Shown: piece by piece, positions 12,141 to 24,100 of the stretch
How positions within the stretch are numbered: the first letter of the stretch is position 1
Layout: each line of letters starts with the position of its first letter
Assembly: GCF_000003605.2 (NCBI RefSeq)
Contig: NW_003156240.1
Location: forward strand, 127,375 to 155,198
Source of the DNA: Saccoglossus kowalevskii
Lineage: Eukaryota > Hemichordata > Enteropneusta > Harrimaniidae
DNA length: 27,824 bases
Direction of reading: 5' to 3'
Notes under the pieces: generated by a model
Told to the model about the DNA's origin: nothing
What the model saw: only the letters and a program-made list of their open reading frames with translations
The model's database searches: none
Made by a program: the position numbers and the translations under genes

Positions 12141-15100
12141 GTAAGTATTCAATTACAAAATTATCATTAAAATGCTACAATTGTGTTGATGTGTGTAGGT
12201 TTTGTACCTTGAAAGAACATAGTGTAATTATTACAACTTTGCCAGATATTGAAAAAAAATCAGGATGGTTGCAAATTAGGCTCAGTTTATAACACTGATT
12301 GTTGATGATTATCTGAGTGGAGCTTATCATATGTGAGTGATTGTCCACCGTCGTCTGCGCCTACTTTTTACTTTTCCAACTTCTTGAAAATTACAAGCTT
12401 GTTTGCTTTGATCTTTGGTGTAGATTTGTATATTTTGTGATGATATCTTTAATTCTCTAATTTACGAGAATACTTTTCTCATTTTTGGTAAAAAGTGATA
12501 TTGTCCACTTCTTGTTGAAAACAGCAAGTTCGTTTGCTTTGATACAATACATATAGATACCTCAGGTAGATCTCTCTAAGAATTCTTTTCATTTCACGAT
12601 GATATCCCCAATTTTTTAAATGAAATGTGCAGTGCTAACAGTGGAGCTGTCTCAGCCGTGAAGCTGCTTGTTCATGTGCATATACTGATCTAAAAGTTTC
12701 TTAACATAAACCTTTCTATATATTACAGCAATATATGTAAGCATAATTTCATGGGGGAATACAGGCAACAATTTAAAAAAAAAAATTCTTGTTAATTTTT
12801 GGCAAGGAAAGTGATATACATGTATACTGATAATGAAAAAGCATATTAACAGATCTTAAAGTGTACATGTATATTACTGATGTCTGGTTATCCAGTCAGA
12901 TAATCTTTTTTTTTTTACTTATTGCAATCACAAGTATAAGACAATTTACGTTTCATTGTCACTGTTGATTGTCAATATCTACAAATAAGTGAGACATGCC
13001 ACAAATGAACTTGGACACGACACCCTACTTATTAATATGATACCAAAGTTTGAAGATGATTGGATGAAAATTGCTTGAGTTTTTGTAACAACATAGACAA
13101 AAATGAGACATTTTCTTTTATACCGTTTGTATATGTGGATTTCATGCTAATTAGTTTGGATACATACAGACAGGGGATTGTGAGCATCTACATTTGGATA
13201 AAACTGCAGATTGAAATAAATATTATACATCCAGGTTGGAATAAAGATTTAATATCAACCAGATTAAAAAAACAAAACATTAAAAGATTAAACAGAACAG
13301 AACTAGGCTAGTGATGCGATTTGTTGTGAGCAGCTCGATTTCTTGGGTCATTGAAACATCACCTAAAGCTAATGATTGGTAACACAACTGCAATATTGAA
13401 AATACCTGCAGTCTAACATAGCAACTAAGTGTACAGACATGTGGCAACTTGTGATATCCTGTCTTGCCTACGCACCTCATTCAGTCGTGATTAGATACTC
13501 TTGAAGAAAAGCTGAATAAGCCTAAGGGTAACTTTATATTGGTAGCTGAAGTAATTGGCAGCTTTGTGTGATAAGGGTTACTTTCATCGGCATGACAACA
13601 ATCACAGACAAATGTGAAACTATGACGGTAATATATCTACCGCGTATATTACAATATTTACAAATACTACATAATACTATAATTTTGGATACAAATAATT
13701 CCTTTAGTGTTAACTTAATTCTCCTAATATTTGAGTTTTGTATTTTCTTATTTTTGCCTGTTCACTTTATTAGCTGCAAAAATGACCAGATTCAGACAGA
13801 TACATAGAATTTGAGATTATGAGCATATTCTTATAATAGTATTGATATGTAAATGACTGTCCCCATAAAGAATTGTGCTCAGTGGTTTATTATATTGTAT
13901 ATTTGTAGTAAAGTCTGTCACATATTCTTTCTACATAGAATTACAAAATCTAGTCAAATATAATCAATTTTTTTACCGAAATGAACAATGCCACTGAATA
14001 TAATGAACATTTAACAATCATCGTTGAGCCATACATGAACATCTTGTCAATTTTCTTGTCCATTATACTGGTAATATATTAGATAAGATGTATTACGACA
14101 GACATTGTATCACCTGGCTAAGCAGAGAGATTTGCATCATTGCAGTTGCTAAGATACCACATCACTTCCTTCACTGCACAGTTGTCATGGCAATGGCTTG
14201 TAGAATGGTGTCAGATTCATTATCTTTCACTTAAAGATTATTAGTCAGATATATTTTAACTGTCATTTTAATATTCACTTGTTAAACTGACGTTATTATT
14301 TTGTCATATCCATCCTCTGTTATAAGATATGAATCAAGTTTGGTATATAATATGAAGAATAATTTGCATGAAGATTTTCATAATCATACATGTATAATCA
14401 GTCACTATTGCATAATTATGATATTTGAATAGGTATTCTATTTTATTAATTTTGTCCAGACTTGTAACTTTTTCCTATTAATTGTTCAAAATATTCAAGC
14501 ATCCACAGTTCCCCTGCAGGCCTCACTTACATATCCTCAGGCATGCTAGGTTAAGTGCATAATTTTTTTAAGCAGATGAGTTTGGAACAAATAACATTAG
14601 AACTGAAATGAATTGAATTCTAAACCATTAGATGTTTTTTTTAGTCACATTATCACACTTTCATTGTCATGTTTGTAACAATATTTCACTCAATCACCTG
14701 TATTTTTCCATGCAAATATTTATGATTGAAATCTACAGCTAATTTCTGAATTCATAATTAACCGGTTACGTGAATAATTAAGTATGTGAATAATTATGGG
14801 CACACTATCAACATACCCTTACTATTATTTGGCAGTGTGTGAGTGGGATGGTATTTAAATTGAAATTGAATTATCTGTTAAATGTGGCACTTAATTAATG
14901 TCTAATATATTAATTATAGATAACGTTTATCGGAACAAATTAAATGATTTATTTACATGTACATGCAAGATTTAAAATAATGTGGCCTCCCTATTTATTT
15001 AAAGCAATGTGTAGTTTAACTGACACCCCCACCCCTACCTCTAGGGGATTGTTTGGTCAAACTCTAGGGACATATGATGTAATAATTCAACTGATTTGGT

Positions 15101-18100
15101 GATAGCAATTGATAACATTTATAAATAGAACAGGTTTGGAGGGAAAATGACGTTATCTGTATTTCAGTCTACCCGGTATATTAGATCTCGTACTAAACAA
15201 CAATGCATCAACTTTAAAAGTACGGCTATTGTACACATTTGAATAGAAGGGTTTGTCTATTTTTTAATAATAAATGAATAAATATGCAATAATGTGACTG
15301 TGTTATGTCACGACTTGTTTAATCTTAAATAATAAACTAGCCGTATAATTGTGATTTTCACATTGTTACAACGTTAAAGTTGTTGACATTGTATTGGTAT
15401 TTATAATGTACCCTACTCAATGTCTGCCTCTCTAATGTATCTATTAATTTAGACATTATTACTTGTCTGTTTTCATCCATTTTGACATTTTCTTGTCTTC
15501 TCACATTTACAATGTACGTGATAAATTTAAAACTAAATATGTACACGAATCTAACGTGTGTACGTGAGTGAATTTCCAAAATAATATGATTACATTTATA
15601 TCTACAGTGTCAGGATATAATAACCACACTGGGAGATACAAAGTTCATTTTCCCCTCCAGCATTGCAATCCTGCCCATTCAAATTGATCAATGTCATTTT
15701 GGAAATCTCGTTATTAATTCCGTGAACTAACTCCTATATGCAAATTAAATTATTGTGAAGTTCATTATCCGCAGTGTCTTTACATGTGCATGTTAACATC
15801 TTTATACTATCATGCCGCTATTGGAGAAGATATTTGAGTTGATTAATTGTCACATTGAATATCCTGGTTGCTTGAAATGGTGATGAGTATAATACCCCAT
15901 ATCAAATTTAATTTTTTTTGTTTGTTATGTAATCAATAATTCTCAAATTTAGTATGAGTATCATTAATAAGAGGTTATTCCACTGCACATAATGATACTC
16001 CCGCTGTACTGTCTTCATGTATACTTTGTAGTATCCTTGTAATAACCTTATTATACATGTACATCTTTTCCATCCAGGAATGCATCATGGGAATGCAGAA
16101 ATCCAGAACGTTTAGAACAGATTTAAAGAACCTCTTTGTGTGGGATCTGATCAAACCCTGGGGCAGCGATGTTTGTTTTTACAATTAGAGAACACTAACA
16201 TGCGTAATTGTTCCATATTTGGATTTTGCATTTCCTAATATAGTAGGATGAAAATACCCAGTGCAATACTGCAAAATTACAGCATGCTGCAACTTATGGC
16301 ATTACAGTGACAGATGTATAATAATATTGAAAATCAAAAAGTACAATTGTTATCAGCTGATATATAATTACAGGTCACATTTGTCCTGTCCATATAAGAT
16401 CTCACTGAAATTATTTCATGCAAAGTAACTCATATTCATTTGTGTTTCTGGTCATCATATGGACAACAGATAAAAATGTGAGCATCACAGGTTTTTAGTC
16501 TCTGTGCGTCTGTCTCTATATCTGATTGCATCTAGCATATGCACATTTCATTCACTTATGATATTATTCAAGATAGCTGACCTACAGTGCTAAAATTGGC
16601 ATTAAAATTTATATTATTCCAGACCACATATCAGCTGTGCATGGATGGATTTTGTTTATACTTAATTGGTATATACATCATGCAATATTTCGTCAATTTT
16701 ATATTAATATTGATATTGAATATTTTTGCACAAAAAAGTACATATTTTCTTTCTCCTTGGAAACCATTAGCCTAGAAAGTAATTCAAAATGTATATAGTA
16801 ATAACCGCCTATATTTGGTTTTCAACATTACGCATTTTCTTCAAATTGTTTGTGATCCGCACTTTTTACATAAAAATAAATTGTAGTCAATCTGATTGGC
16901 AGTAAACTAAGTAATAAGAAATGATTTTGCCTTCAGCAACTATAATCATTGTCATTTCAAGACTGGGTACTGATTTGATCAAAAGCACTGAAAAACATAT
17001 GTCATTGATTACTGTACAGTTGTGTCTGAATGATGCGTGCTTGTAGGCCGTGACTGATTACAACATTTAATTCTTGTTTTATAGACAATAACTCGCATGC
17101 GGTCACGGTCGGTTGGATCAGAAGATGAGGCAATTGAAGAAGAACTTGAAGACCCTGGTTCAGGATCTGATTCACCAACAGATGATGCATTGCAGCTCCC
17201 TTCATTTAATACAGACAATGATAAACGCAAGAGAAAAAAAAATTTGTAAGTTTTCAATCTATAATTTCCAAATAAAGTAGTGCCTGGTGAGATAACAAGA
17301 TACACAGTGTCTTCTTATCCAGTATGAAATGAAATATTTCCTTTCTCATTACAGAGCAAAAGATATGAAAGAGAAACTACGGTTTCTAAGGAGGCGCCAC
17401 ACTGACGGGTGTATTAAAGATGCAGAGAAACTCAAAACACTACGACCTTCTTATGCACAAGCCATTAAATGGAGCGAATCATTTGACAGTCTGCTGGCAG
17501 ATAAATGTAATTATACCCGCTTCAACGCATCTGTGAATTATTATTAGTTTGTTCGAATTGACATATTTTCTTGAATGTGTCATTATGCAATTCAAAAATG
17601 TACATCTCTTCTCACTATGACAACCAATCATACCAATTAAACTTGTTAGTATTAATAGTAAATTGAGGTAAGAATGTAGAAGTCTGCTGACAACTCTTCC
17701 TAAAATGAACATAGTCCAAATAGATGTGTTCTTGGTTTTATGTCTTGGTCATGTGACCCATTATTCTGACTGTGTGTTTATTTCTCTATCACACTTGGTC
17801 TTATGTCTTTATGTAGATTTCTAATCAGTCACATGTTTTTCATAATGCAGATCTGTAAACTTAGAGATGGTCGTCATCAAGGTTTGGAATTTTAGAAATG
17901 AATGAGAGTTTTTTCTCAATACCTGGCCAACAGCTAATGCAGTTCTTTTAATTTATCAAACTCTTTTCTAAAGCAAAGTAACAGAAGTTTAACTACATTT
18001 CTGTTAATTGCCCATTAGAATTGATTTACTCACTCAGTTCATTGTCACGAATACACCTGCAAGGAACTGTCATCTAGTTTTCTGTAACACATTGATTTTC

Positions 18101-21100
18101 AAATGCATTTGGATAACACAAAGACCCTCTGGCTTTGATTGGCTACTACAATATTAAAGGCCAATCAATTAAACTCTACCAAAAATCTATCAGTTAATGA
18201 TTTGTTGTTGACCTTTCCTCACATTATTTACCTTGTTCCAAACTGCCAGTACCTACAATATATTTACCTTGTTCCGAACTGTCACTACCTACAATATATT
18301 TACCTTGTTCCAAACTGTCACCACCTACAATATATTTACCTTGTTCCAAACTGTCACTACCTACAATATATTTACCTTGTTCCAAACTGTCACTACCTAC
18401 AATATATTTACCTTGTTCCAAACTGTCACTACCTACAATATATTTACCTTGTTCCAAACTGCCAGTACCTACAATATATTTACCTTGTTCCAAACTGTCA
18501 CTGCCTACAATATATTTACCTTGTTCCAAACCGTCACTGCCTACAATATATTTACCTTGTTCCAAACCGTCACTACCTGCAATATATTTATCTTGTTCCA
18601 AACTGTCACTACCTGCAATATATTTACCTTGTTCCAAACTGTCACTACCTACAATATATCTACCTTGTTCCAAACTGTCACTACCTACAATATATTTACC
18701 TTGTTCCAAACCATCACTACCTGCAATATATTTACCTTGTTCCAAACTGTCACTGCCTACAATATATTTACCTTGTTCCAAACCGTCACTACCTGCAATA
18801 TATTTATCTTGTTCCAAACTGTCACTAACTACAATATATTTATCTTGTTTCAAAATGTCAGCACCAACAATATATTTACCTTGTTCCACACTGTTCCTTT
18901 TGTAAACTTTTCACAATCATCGTCACCCTTTCAGGCCCATTTTAACCCATTTCATTGTGTTCACCAATATTTTGGAGGAAAAAAAATATGATTGAAAAGA
19001 AAGCCTCATGTTGTGTCTTTTGTTTTTTAGTCCCTGTTTTTTGAAAATGTTGTATTTTGGACATGCTTTGTCAGTTTTCATTCAAATTTGGCACATACTT
19101 TATACATGTTAGGATACATGTCCATGACAATTTGTTTCAAAATCGGATCAAGGATGGCCGATTGACAGCCATCTGACTTTTTGGCCTTACTGCTATATTT
19201 CCAAGATTTATGTATCATTTTCATTTGTATTTGGCACATGCATCATACATGTCACTTTGTTTCAAAATCAGATCAAAGATGGACGAATAATGGTTGTATC
19301 TCTGTCACCCATGTATCATTTTCATTGATATTTAGCATGTCATAAATGGATACATGTACATGTTAATTCAATTTGCAATTTGATCAAATTTGTTTGTTTA
19401 AAATGTGATAACTTGGACATCCTTTCACTTGTGATCTATGTTTTTTTTGCTATGTCTTAAATCGGACGAGTCGTCACACAACACATGTTCAAATTTGATG
19501 TAAAATAAACAATCTGTTGTATACGTCACTTGGGACTCAAGTTTCAACAACATGCTCGCAACAACCCCTCCACTGTAATATGACGAGCACAAAGAGAACT
19601 TTCAAAAATTTGACGGGGACTGTGTCATTTTCAATGACTTGTCATATTTAATCTGTGAAGTAACAATGACCTTTATGTGAATTACAATGTGAATTTCACT
19701 ACTGTATCATCTCAGTAAATCATTCAAAATTTTCTTGTGATGATACCCTTATTGCATGTCATTCATGTTTAAAGCCTTACAGGACAAGAAGGATGTGTTT
19801 TTAAGAAAACATTTTTTTATGCAAAAAATAAATTAGGAATTCATGGATAACTTTTACTAATATACAATATTTGATGTCGTTTTGTCAAAAACTATATTGT
19901 TACATTACAGTAACTCAACCTCTCTTGCTGGATTTCTGAGTATTTCTTTTAATAGCACAATATCATTCACTATTCCAAAATTTACAATTGAGATATAATT
20001 ACTAATTTGATGGGAATGTTTTGTTTCTTTTCCTAGATGGCTTGGCTTCATTTCGTGCATTTCTTAAAACTGAGTTCAGCGATGAAAATATAGAGTTCTG
20101 GTTGGCTTGTGAGGATTACAAGAAAGTAAGACCCTCAAAGTGGTCGTCCAGAGCACAGAGAATTTACAATGATTATGTTGCAATCCAAGCACCTAGAGAG
20201 GTAAGTCAATTTGGCATTTACAAATCAATATCTATCGCTTACTCAGTATTGATGTGTGAAGCAATTTATTTCTCTCTAAATGTACTGAGAACATCTTCTC
20301 GTTGTCTTTGATTAGGATTCATAGTACGTAATTTCAAATGAAATTGTTAATTTAGGATTTAAGTCTACAGCATATAACCATGATTGCATCAATAAAGTAA
20401 TCCCTATGTTAAATCGCTGCCATTATTAGGTGGGAATTTCTCCATTTGTGGGATTTCTAGTTTCTATTAGAGTATGTTCATGCACGACTTGCTTGTCATG
20501 GATTTCTGAGCGGGTGTTATAAATTTTTTTTCATTTCCTGATTTGCCCCAGTATATGTAGCCATCTGATATGTGTAAATTGAGACACAATGTGAAAACAA
20601 AATTTTATTGGTTTTATGTTATTTTTTACTGATTTCACTGCTACATTTTTTTGGTAAATTTGCCTACATATTTTTTCTTCATATTTTGATTCGACAACAT
20701 ATTAAAATTGTAAAATATACAACACACATTATTCAGGTACATCTATTTTTAACCTTTTCATCATCAATTCCTTTTTTTCACCAGAAATTCACAAAATAGT
20801 CCTATTTATAGCATATATTTTTATATATTTTTTTTCAAAAGATTTGGACAAAGTAGCCACATTTTTTGAATAAAAACTGAAAATTTACTCAAATTTTGTC
20901 TGTTGGCTTCAAAATTAAGGTTTATTTCCAGAAATATTGAAGAATATAAAAAAAAAAAAAAAATAAAGAAAAATTCAGGTGAGAATATCTGGTGGTGAAA
21001 AGGTTAAAAGATGTATAATTAATTAGACCATATTTGTTAAACCTGATCTATTTATAGCTTACAGTACTGATCCATGTTCCTAAGAAATCTATTGATTGAT

Positions 21101-21292
21101 TTACAGGTGAATCTAGACTCTCATAGTCGACTTGCTACTGTCTCAAATCTCAGTAACCCTACAAAGCATGCTTTTGACCTGGCACAGAAACGCATTCAGT
21201 CGTTGATGGAGAAAGATTCATATCCACGGTTCTTACGATCAGAATTCTACCAGTCGCTCATCAATGACAAAAAACAAGTCAGCAATTGTTAA
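11502..21292 (+). CDS. RGS3: RGS3-like regulator of G-protein signalling, C-terminal 433 residues (5 exons)
   Basis: GTPase-activating protein for heterotrimeric G-alpha (R4 family), acting at the inner face of the plasma membrane. Join 11502-12140, 17085-17245, 17355-17506, 20037-20200 and 21107-21292; all junctions are GT-AG and the frame is open to a TAA. From residue 1 of this partial product: Ser-rich linker with RKISSPDL (22-29) and RKVSSPEI (41-48); basic [13 protein letters not shown] (165-177); acidic segment; amphipathic [15 protein letters not shown] (267-281); RGS domain about 306-424. The alpha-subunit contacts known from RGS4 are present: E334/N335 in SDENIEFW, N374 in VNLDS, D409 and R413 in [11 protein letters not shown]. 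The order LFTG segment, Lys-rich stretch, NLAKDMK and RGS matches the C-terminal half of vertebrate RGS3. The 5' end is missing: the first exon is preceded by an in-frame stop inside an acceptor, so upstream exons exist. No PDZ or C2 region was found. Confidence 0.93.
12330..13110. repeat. Degenerate dispersed repeat in the first certain intron
   Basis: Two related stretches are visible. TCCAACTTCTTGAAAATTAC (12376) pairs with TCCACTTCTTGTTGAAAAC (12503); both are followed by GTTTGCTTTGAT, and GATGATATC occurs at 12439 and 12598. Further on, CCAAAGTTTGAAGATGATTG (about 13043) has the wording of a common class of invertebrate interspersed repeats. Boundaries are unclear and the copy is old. 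I cannot assign it to a named family. Confidence 0.35.
13111..16077. other. Intron sequence without recognised features
   Basis: AT-rich intron DNA between exon A and the candidate exon at 16078. One open segment (13981-14070) ends at a GTAATA donor but lacks other support. No RNA gene or tandem array was seen. Confidence 0.55.
16078..16170 (+). CDS. Candidate cassette or alternative terminal exon
   Basis: A good acceptor (pyrimidine-rich CATCTTTTCCATCCAG ending at 16077) opens a segment that reads [12 protein letters not shown] and later [14 protein letters not shown] in phase 0. It could leave through the weak donor GAT|GTTTGT after 16170, also in phase 0. That would add 31 residues between exon A (ends phase 0) and the exon at 17085 (begins phase 0) without breaking the frame. 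Without that donor it reads five more codons to a TAG at 16186-16188, which would truncate the protein before the RGS domain. No homology is recognised and vertebrate RGS3 has no counterpart I know of, so this could be a chance open segment. Confidence 0.33.
16171..17084. other. Intron sequence
   Basis: AT-rich DNA with no feature beyond the acceptor tract at its end (TTTAATTCTTGTTTTATAG, ending 17084). The short hydrophobic ORF near 16587-16775 looks like chance. Confidence 0.6.
17085..17245 (+). CDS. RGS3: RGS3-like exon B: acidic/Ser segment and Lys-rich stretch
   Basis: 161 bases between TTTTATAG and the donor TTT|GTAAGT. It begins in phase 0 and leaves two bases (TT) that the next exon completes to Leu. 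It encodes [15 protein letters not shown], an acidic run ([17 protein letters not shown]) and the basic DKRKRKKN. The acidic stretch followed by a Lys/Arg cluster directly before NLAKDMK matches the layout of vertebrate RGS3. The basic cluster could act as a nuclear-localisation or membrane-charge patch (inference). A 98-residue ORF on the opposite strand here is only the antisense of this exon. Confidence 0.92.
17355..17506 (+). CDS. RGS3: RGS3-like exon C: AKDMK helix and start of the RGS domain
   Basis: 152 bases between CTCATTACAG and the donor AAAT|GTAATT. The first base completes Leu (TT|A) and the last base begins Tyr (T|AT). It encodes [18 protein letters not shown], the conserved amphipathic membrane-directing helix of R4 RGS proteins, then [19 protein letters not shown], the first helix of the RGS domain. 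The intron before it is only 109 bp. An alternative acceptor two bases downstream (ACAGAG) would shift the frame and is rejected. Confidence 0.94.
17507..18227. other. Intron sequence before the 36-bp array
   Basis: Start of the 2.5-kb intron that interrupts the RGS domain between Lys317 and Gly319. AT-rich, with no recognisable feature. Confidence 0.65.
18228..18893. repeat. 36-bp minisatellite, about 18.5 copies, intronic
   Basis: Tandem 36-bp units made of TTACCTTGTTCCAAACTGTC then ACTACCTACAATATAT, with few substitutions. Because 36 is a multiple of 3, each frame repeats a 12-residue word: [12 protein letters not shown] and [12 protein letters not shown] on the + strand, [12 protein letters not shown] on the minus strand. 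This yields ORFs of 221-252 residues. They lie wholly inside the intron between exons C and D, so I take them as artefacts of the period. Read on the minus strand each unit also contains a donor-like AAG|GTAAAT. Confidence 0.96.
18990..19420. repeat. Old degenerate copies of the dispersed repeat seen at the window end
   Basis: Three successive diverged copies share the words TTCATTCAAATTTGGCACAT, then ATACATGT, then TTTCAAAATCGGATCAAGGA followed by TGGCCGATTGACAGCCAT. The same order occurs in the younger sequence at about 27535-27815 (TTCAAATTTGGTACATAC, then GGATCGGGTTCGAAATGGCC). The copies begin near 19065, 19210 and 19310. Non-coding; lies in the intron before exon D. Confidence 0.6.
19421..20036. 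other. Intron sequence
   Basis: Remainder of the intron before exon D, with no gene seen. It ends with a strong acceptor tract (TTTTGTTTCTTTTCCTAG, ending at 20036). Confidence 0.6.
20037..20200 (+). CDS. RGS3: RGS3-like exon D: RGS domain core
   Basis: 164 bases between TTTCCTAG and GAGAG|GTAAGT. The first two bases complete Tyr318, giving [15 protein letters not shown] across the junction. It carries the RGS signature [16 protein letters not shown]; Glu334 and Asn335 are at the position that contacts G-alpha switch I in RGS4. It then encodes the [16 protein letters not shown] helix and AIQAPRE, ending in phase 0. The apparent Met upstream (20021) lies in the intron. Confidence 0.96.
20201..21106. 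other. Intron between exons D and E
   Basis: 906-bp AT-rich intron with a 16-base A-run (20948-20963) and an acceptor TTGATTTACAG ending at 21106. No other feature seen. Confidence 0.7.
21107..21292 (+). CDS. RGS3: RGS3-like exon E: end of RGS domain and stop
   Basis: Terminal coding exon in phase 0. It encodes [14 protein letters not shown] (Asn374 matches the catalytic-contact Asn of RGS4), then [20 protein letters not shown] and [11 protein letters not shown], where Asp409 and Arg413 match G-alpha contacts. It ends [10 protein letters not shown] and TAA. The tail after the domain is only about nine residues, as in short R4 members. An upstream Met at 21074 is intronic. Confidence 0.96.
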   Translation: MNLDSHSRLATVSNLSNPTKHAFDLAQKRIQSLMEKDSYPRFLRSEFYQSLINDKKQVSNC

Positions 21293-22690
21293 AATTGCCC
21301 AGTTGCTCTTCTGATATATGTCGTCCATCCCTCTGAAGCAATTTCTATGATGACCAAATATGGTGTTGGCTATTTATTTCTTTGTCACCAACCCCTGGAA
21401 GAATGACCAAGAAAAATTGTTCAGTTTTGAAAGCCATGATGTAAAATAGATGTGTTTTCTCTTCTTTCCATCTTTCTCAATTTCTGTCTTATTTTACTTA
21501 GAATTAGAGTTTATGTAGGTACAGTTGAATGAGCTGAGGATCAACAATGCTGTCTAAATTTACTTTTTTCTTCAACGTATCAGAATTTATTGCTCTAGTA
21601 TACTTTTAAAATTTGCCTAATTTTAAAAAAAAAATGACTGTGATGACCAATACTAAGGGTAGGTTACAGTTATTTTTAGTATTCATGTACAAACTACAGA
21701 CAGTGTCTGAATAACCAATGAACACTGCCCTCTGGAGGACAGTTTTTGCTGTAATATTATGCTGAGAATCACGTGTAAATACTTCAATCCAGCAGCATTG
21801 TATTTTGTTTTATGCTGTCACAACAAAATAGGCTGAACAATTTACCTTTTAAATCTTGAAAAAAAAATGTTGTTTTTACTGCACTTTTACATCACTCTCT
21901 ATGCTACAAAGTGACAACAGATTGACAACTAATATTTGTAAAATATCATCAAAACTGTACACATGTGAATGAAAGGCTTTATTGACCTTTGACCTGACCT
22001 GCTAAAAGCCTGGTGCATATTTCCAAGCTAGTAAAATTGCCAAAGCTAAATTAAATTAAGGCTGGGTCATTAGTTTGAAGCTCTTTATGACAAGTATTAG
22101 TTATGACTTTTAGTAATGTGTATCACATTGCAGTCATATTGCAACCAACTTGTAGAAGGTAATGTACATGTTGTTAGGACAGACCAATCAGGAACACTAG
22201 AATTCTGAAACTGTGACTCTAAAGCTGTTTAAACATGCCCAGAAAGGATGCCTCCCAAAAAAAAAATTTTTTTTTTAAAAGTACATCACAACTTTCAACC
22301 TAATGTCCAGTTGATAGGGATTTACAAAAAAACTAAGAGGTCACCTGTACATGTCTTATATTTTTATCAAATTTGGACTGCAGCACTAACCTTTGACCTA
22401 TACATATAGTAAATATATTTGTGAGATATTGAGGCTGAATAAGCTTCCAATTGACAGTATGTTTTCAGTATCATGAGGCTTCACAACAGAATTTATAGAC
22501 AAAATATTGCTGAATACAAATCCAGTGTGAAATATTGTGAAAAGCAAGTAAACAACACTTTCCACCACCAGTTACTATAAGTGTTTTGTTTTTGAATAAT
22601 GCTTTCACCATGCAACAATCACATGTTATTTTATCATACATGCAGTTTTTCCACCAATATCGTCAATAAATGATTTGTTGAACATAATTA
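21293..22690 (+). other. Probable 3' UTR of the RGS3-like gene
   Basis: No coding signal follows the stop codon. The first canonical AATAAA downstream is at 22665, implying a 3' UTR of about 1.4 kb. A weaker ATTAAA at about 22050 could give a shorter form. The cleavage site cannot be set from sequence alone. Confidence 0.55.
22665..22670 (+). promoter_or_regulatory. Candidate polyadenylation signal AATAAA
   Basis: First canonical hexamer after the RGS stop codon on the + strand, followed within about 10-20 bases by the GT-rich TGATTTGTTG, a reasonable downstream element. Confidence 0.5.
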
Positions 22691-23506
22691 TTTTGAAATC
22701 AAAGTATTACCCATAATGCATGGCTAATTGAAAAATCACACTCTTACTTTAAAACAAATTTAATTTTGAATTTACAGTAAACTGAAGCTTTAACTTAATG
22801 GATCTCTTACCTTTTGTACTTTCATCAATAACGCCATGCATTGTGAGACTTCCAGGGTACATCTTCCTTACAGACAAAAACATTTCTTTGCACATAAGTG
22901 AGATGCATCATGGGTAACACAGTTAGTGTTGATTTTCCAAAGAGGGCATGTAGCTGATGTAGCTTTCACATACAAAAGACTTCTGAGTCAGTGCCAAGCT
23001 AGATTGAACCTGATTGGCTACCCAACCCTAATACCTGTCAGTCAGGCCAATAGGAAAGCAGCTTGTATGTATCAAATTTTGCCATGTATATATGCTTCAA
23101 CTCACCTGTGTATTCTACTTGTTCATGCTTACAATTCATCATAAAGAACTGTACAAACTGATGTAATTCAAGTAGTATAACATTATTGTTTTTTTTATTT
23201 TGCCACTCTTTATTTCTTAACACAATCAAGCGTTATCAGAATGCGGGTTAAATATTTCAAAAGACGACCACAACGTGTATATAGAATATAAAGAAAAAAA
23301 ATGTACTTAAAAATCATCTGCATGAAAATGTTGTATTTGATTCTCTACTTTACAATGTCATGTGAATATTCCAACAGTTTCAACATCTGTTATAGATACT
23401 TAAGTATTAAACATATTTCATATACAAAATGTTTGCTTGGGTGGTCTGCTTTTTGAGTCTGAAAGCTCCCCCAAATTAGTATTCAGTATTTTGCCTGTAC
23501 AGTCAC
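22691..23506. other. Intergenic sequence downstream of the RGS3-like gene
   Basis: No gene recognised. The ORF at 22926-23144 has no domain or splice support. The sequence leads into the composite repeat field. Confidence 0.5.
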
Positions 23507-24100
23507 CTCATGTGACGCTCTGCTAATATATGCTGCTTTCAATTTTTTGATATTTTCGAATTTACAACTGCAGGGTTTGATATGCCAACAACTTGGGTCA
23601 AATATACATATACATCTACCAACGTTACAATCGCTTTGCACAACTTTGCACAGCTTATTATTAACATGTGCCGACCGCATCAACAACTTGTGATTTGATC
23701 ATTAGGGGAGACATGAAAACTTTTCTTGAACTTACAAAAATTCATTAGTGTAAGTTTTACATATATTGGCTGCTTTCAACTGGTTTTTATTAAATTTGAT
23801 GACTTTACAACTGCGCGTTTCTATATGCCAACAACTTAGGTCATATATACAAATACATCTACCAATTTTGCAACAACTTTGCACTCACTTTGAACAACTT
23901 TGCACGGTGTGTGAACAGCTAAAAACCCACTACATGCCAACAGTACCAACAACTTGTTCTCGAAAATTAGAAGGAATGTGAAAACTTGCCATTAATTAAA
24001 AACTTTACAAAAATGAAACGATTTTCCACTATAAATGATTGACATCGCAGTAAGGAAAAATGCACGAACGTTGCCTTGTATTATTTCCATGTGTGTGATG

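Noticed and set aside
13981-14070. Possible first exon (30 codons, GTAATA donor)
   Set aside because: The peptide is largely hydrophobic and AT-driven, the start context is weak, and nothing else supports it.
17009-17305. 98-residue minus-strand ORF
   Set aside because: Antisense shadow of the acidic RGS exon 17085-17245.
18139-18991. Long repetitive ORFs (up to 252 residues) on both strands taken as a gene
   Set aside because: They follow from a 36-bp period without stops and lie inside an intron of a clearly spliced gene; no splice, start or composition evidence supports a protein.
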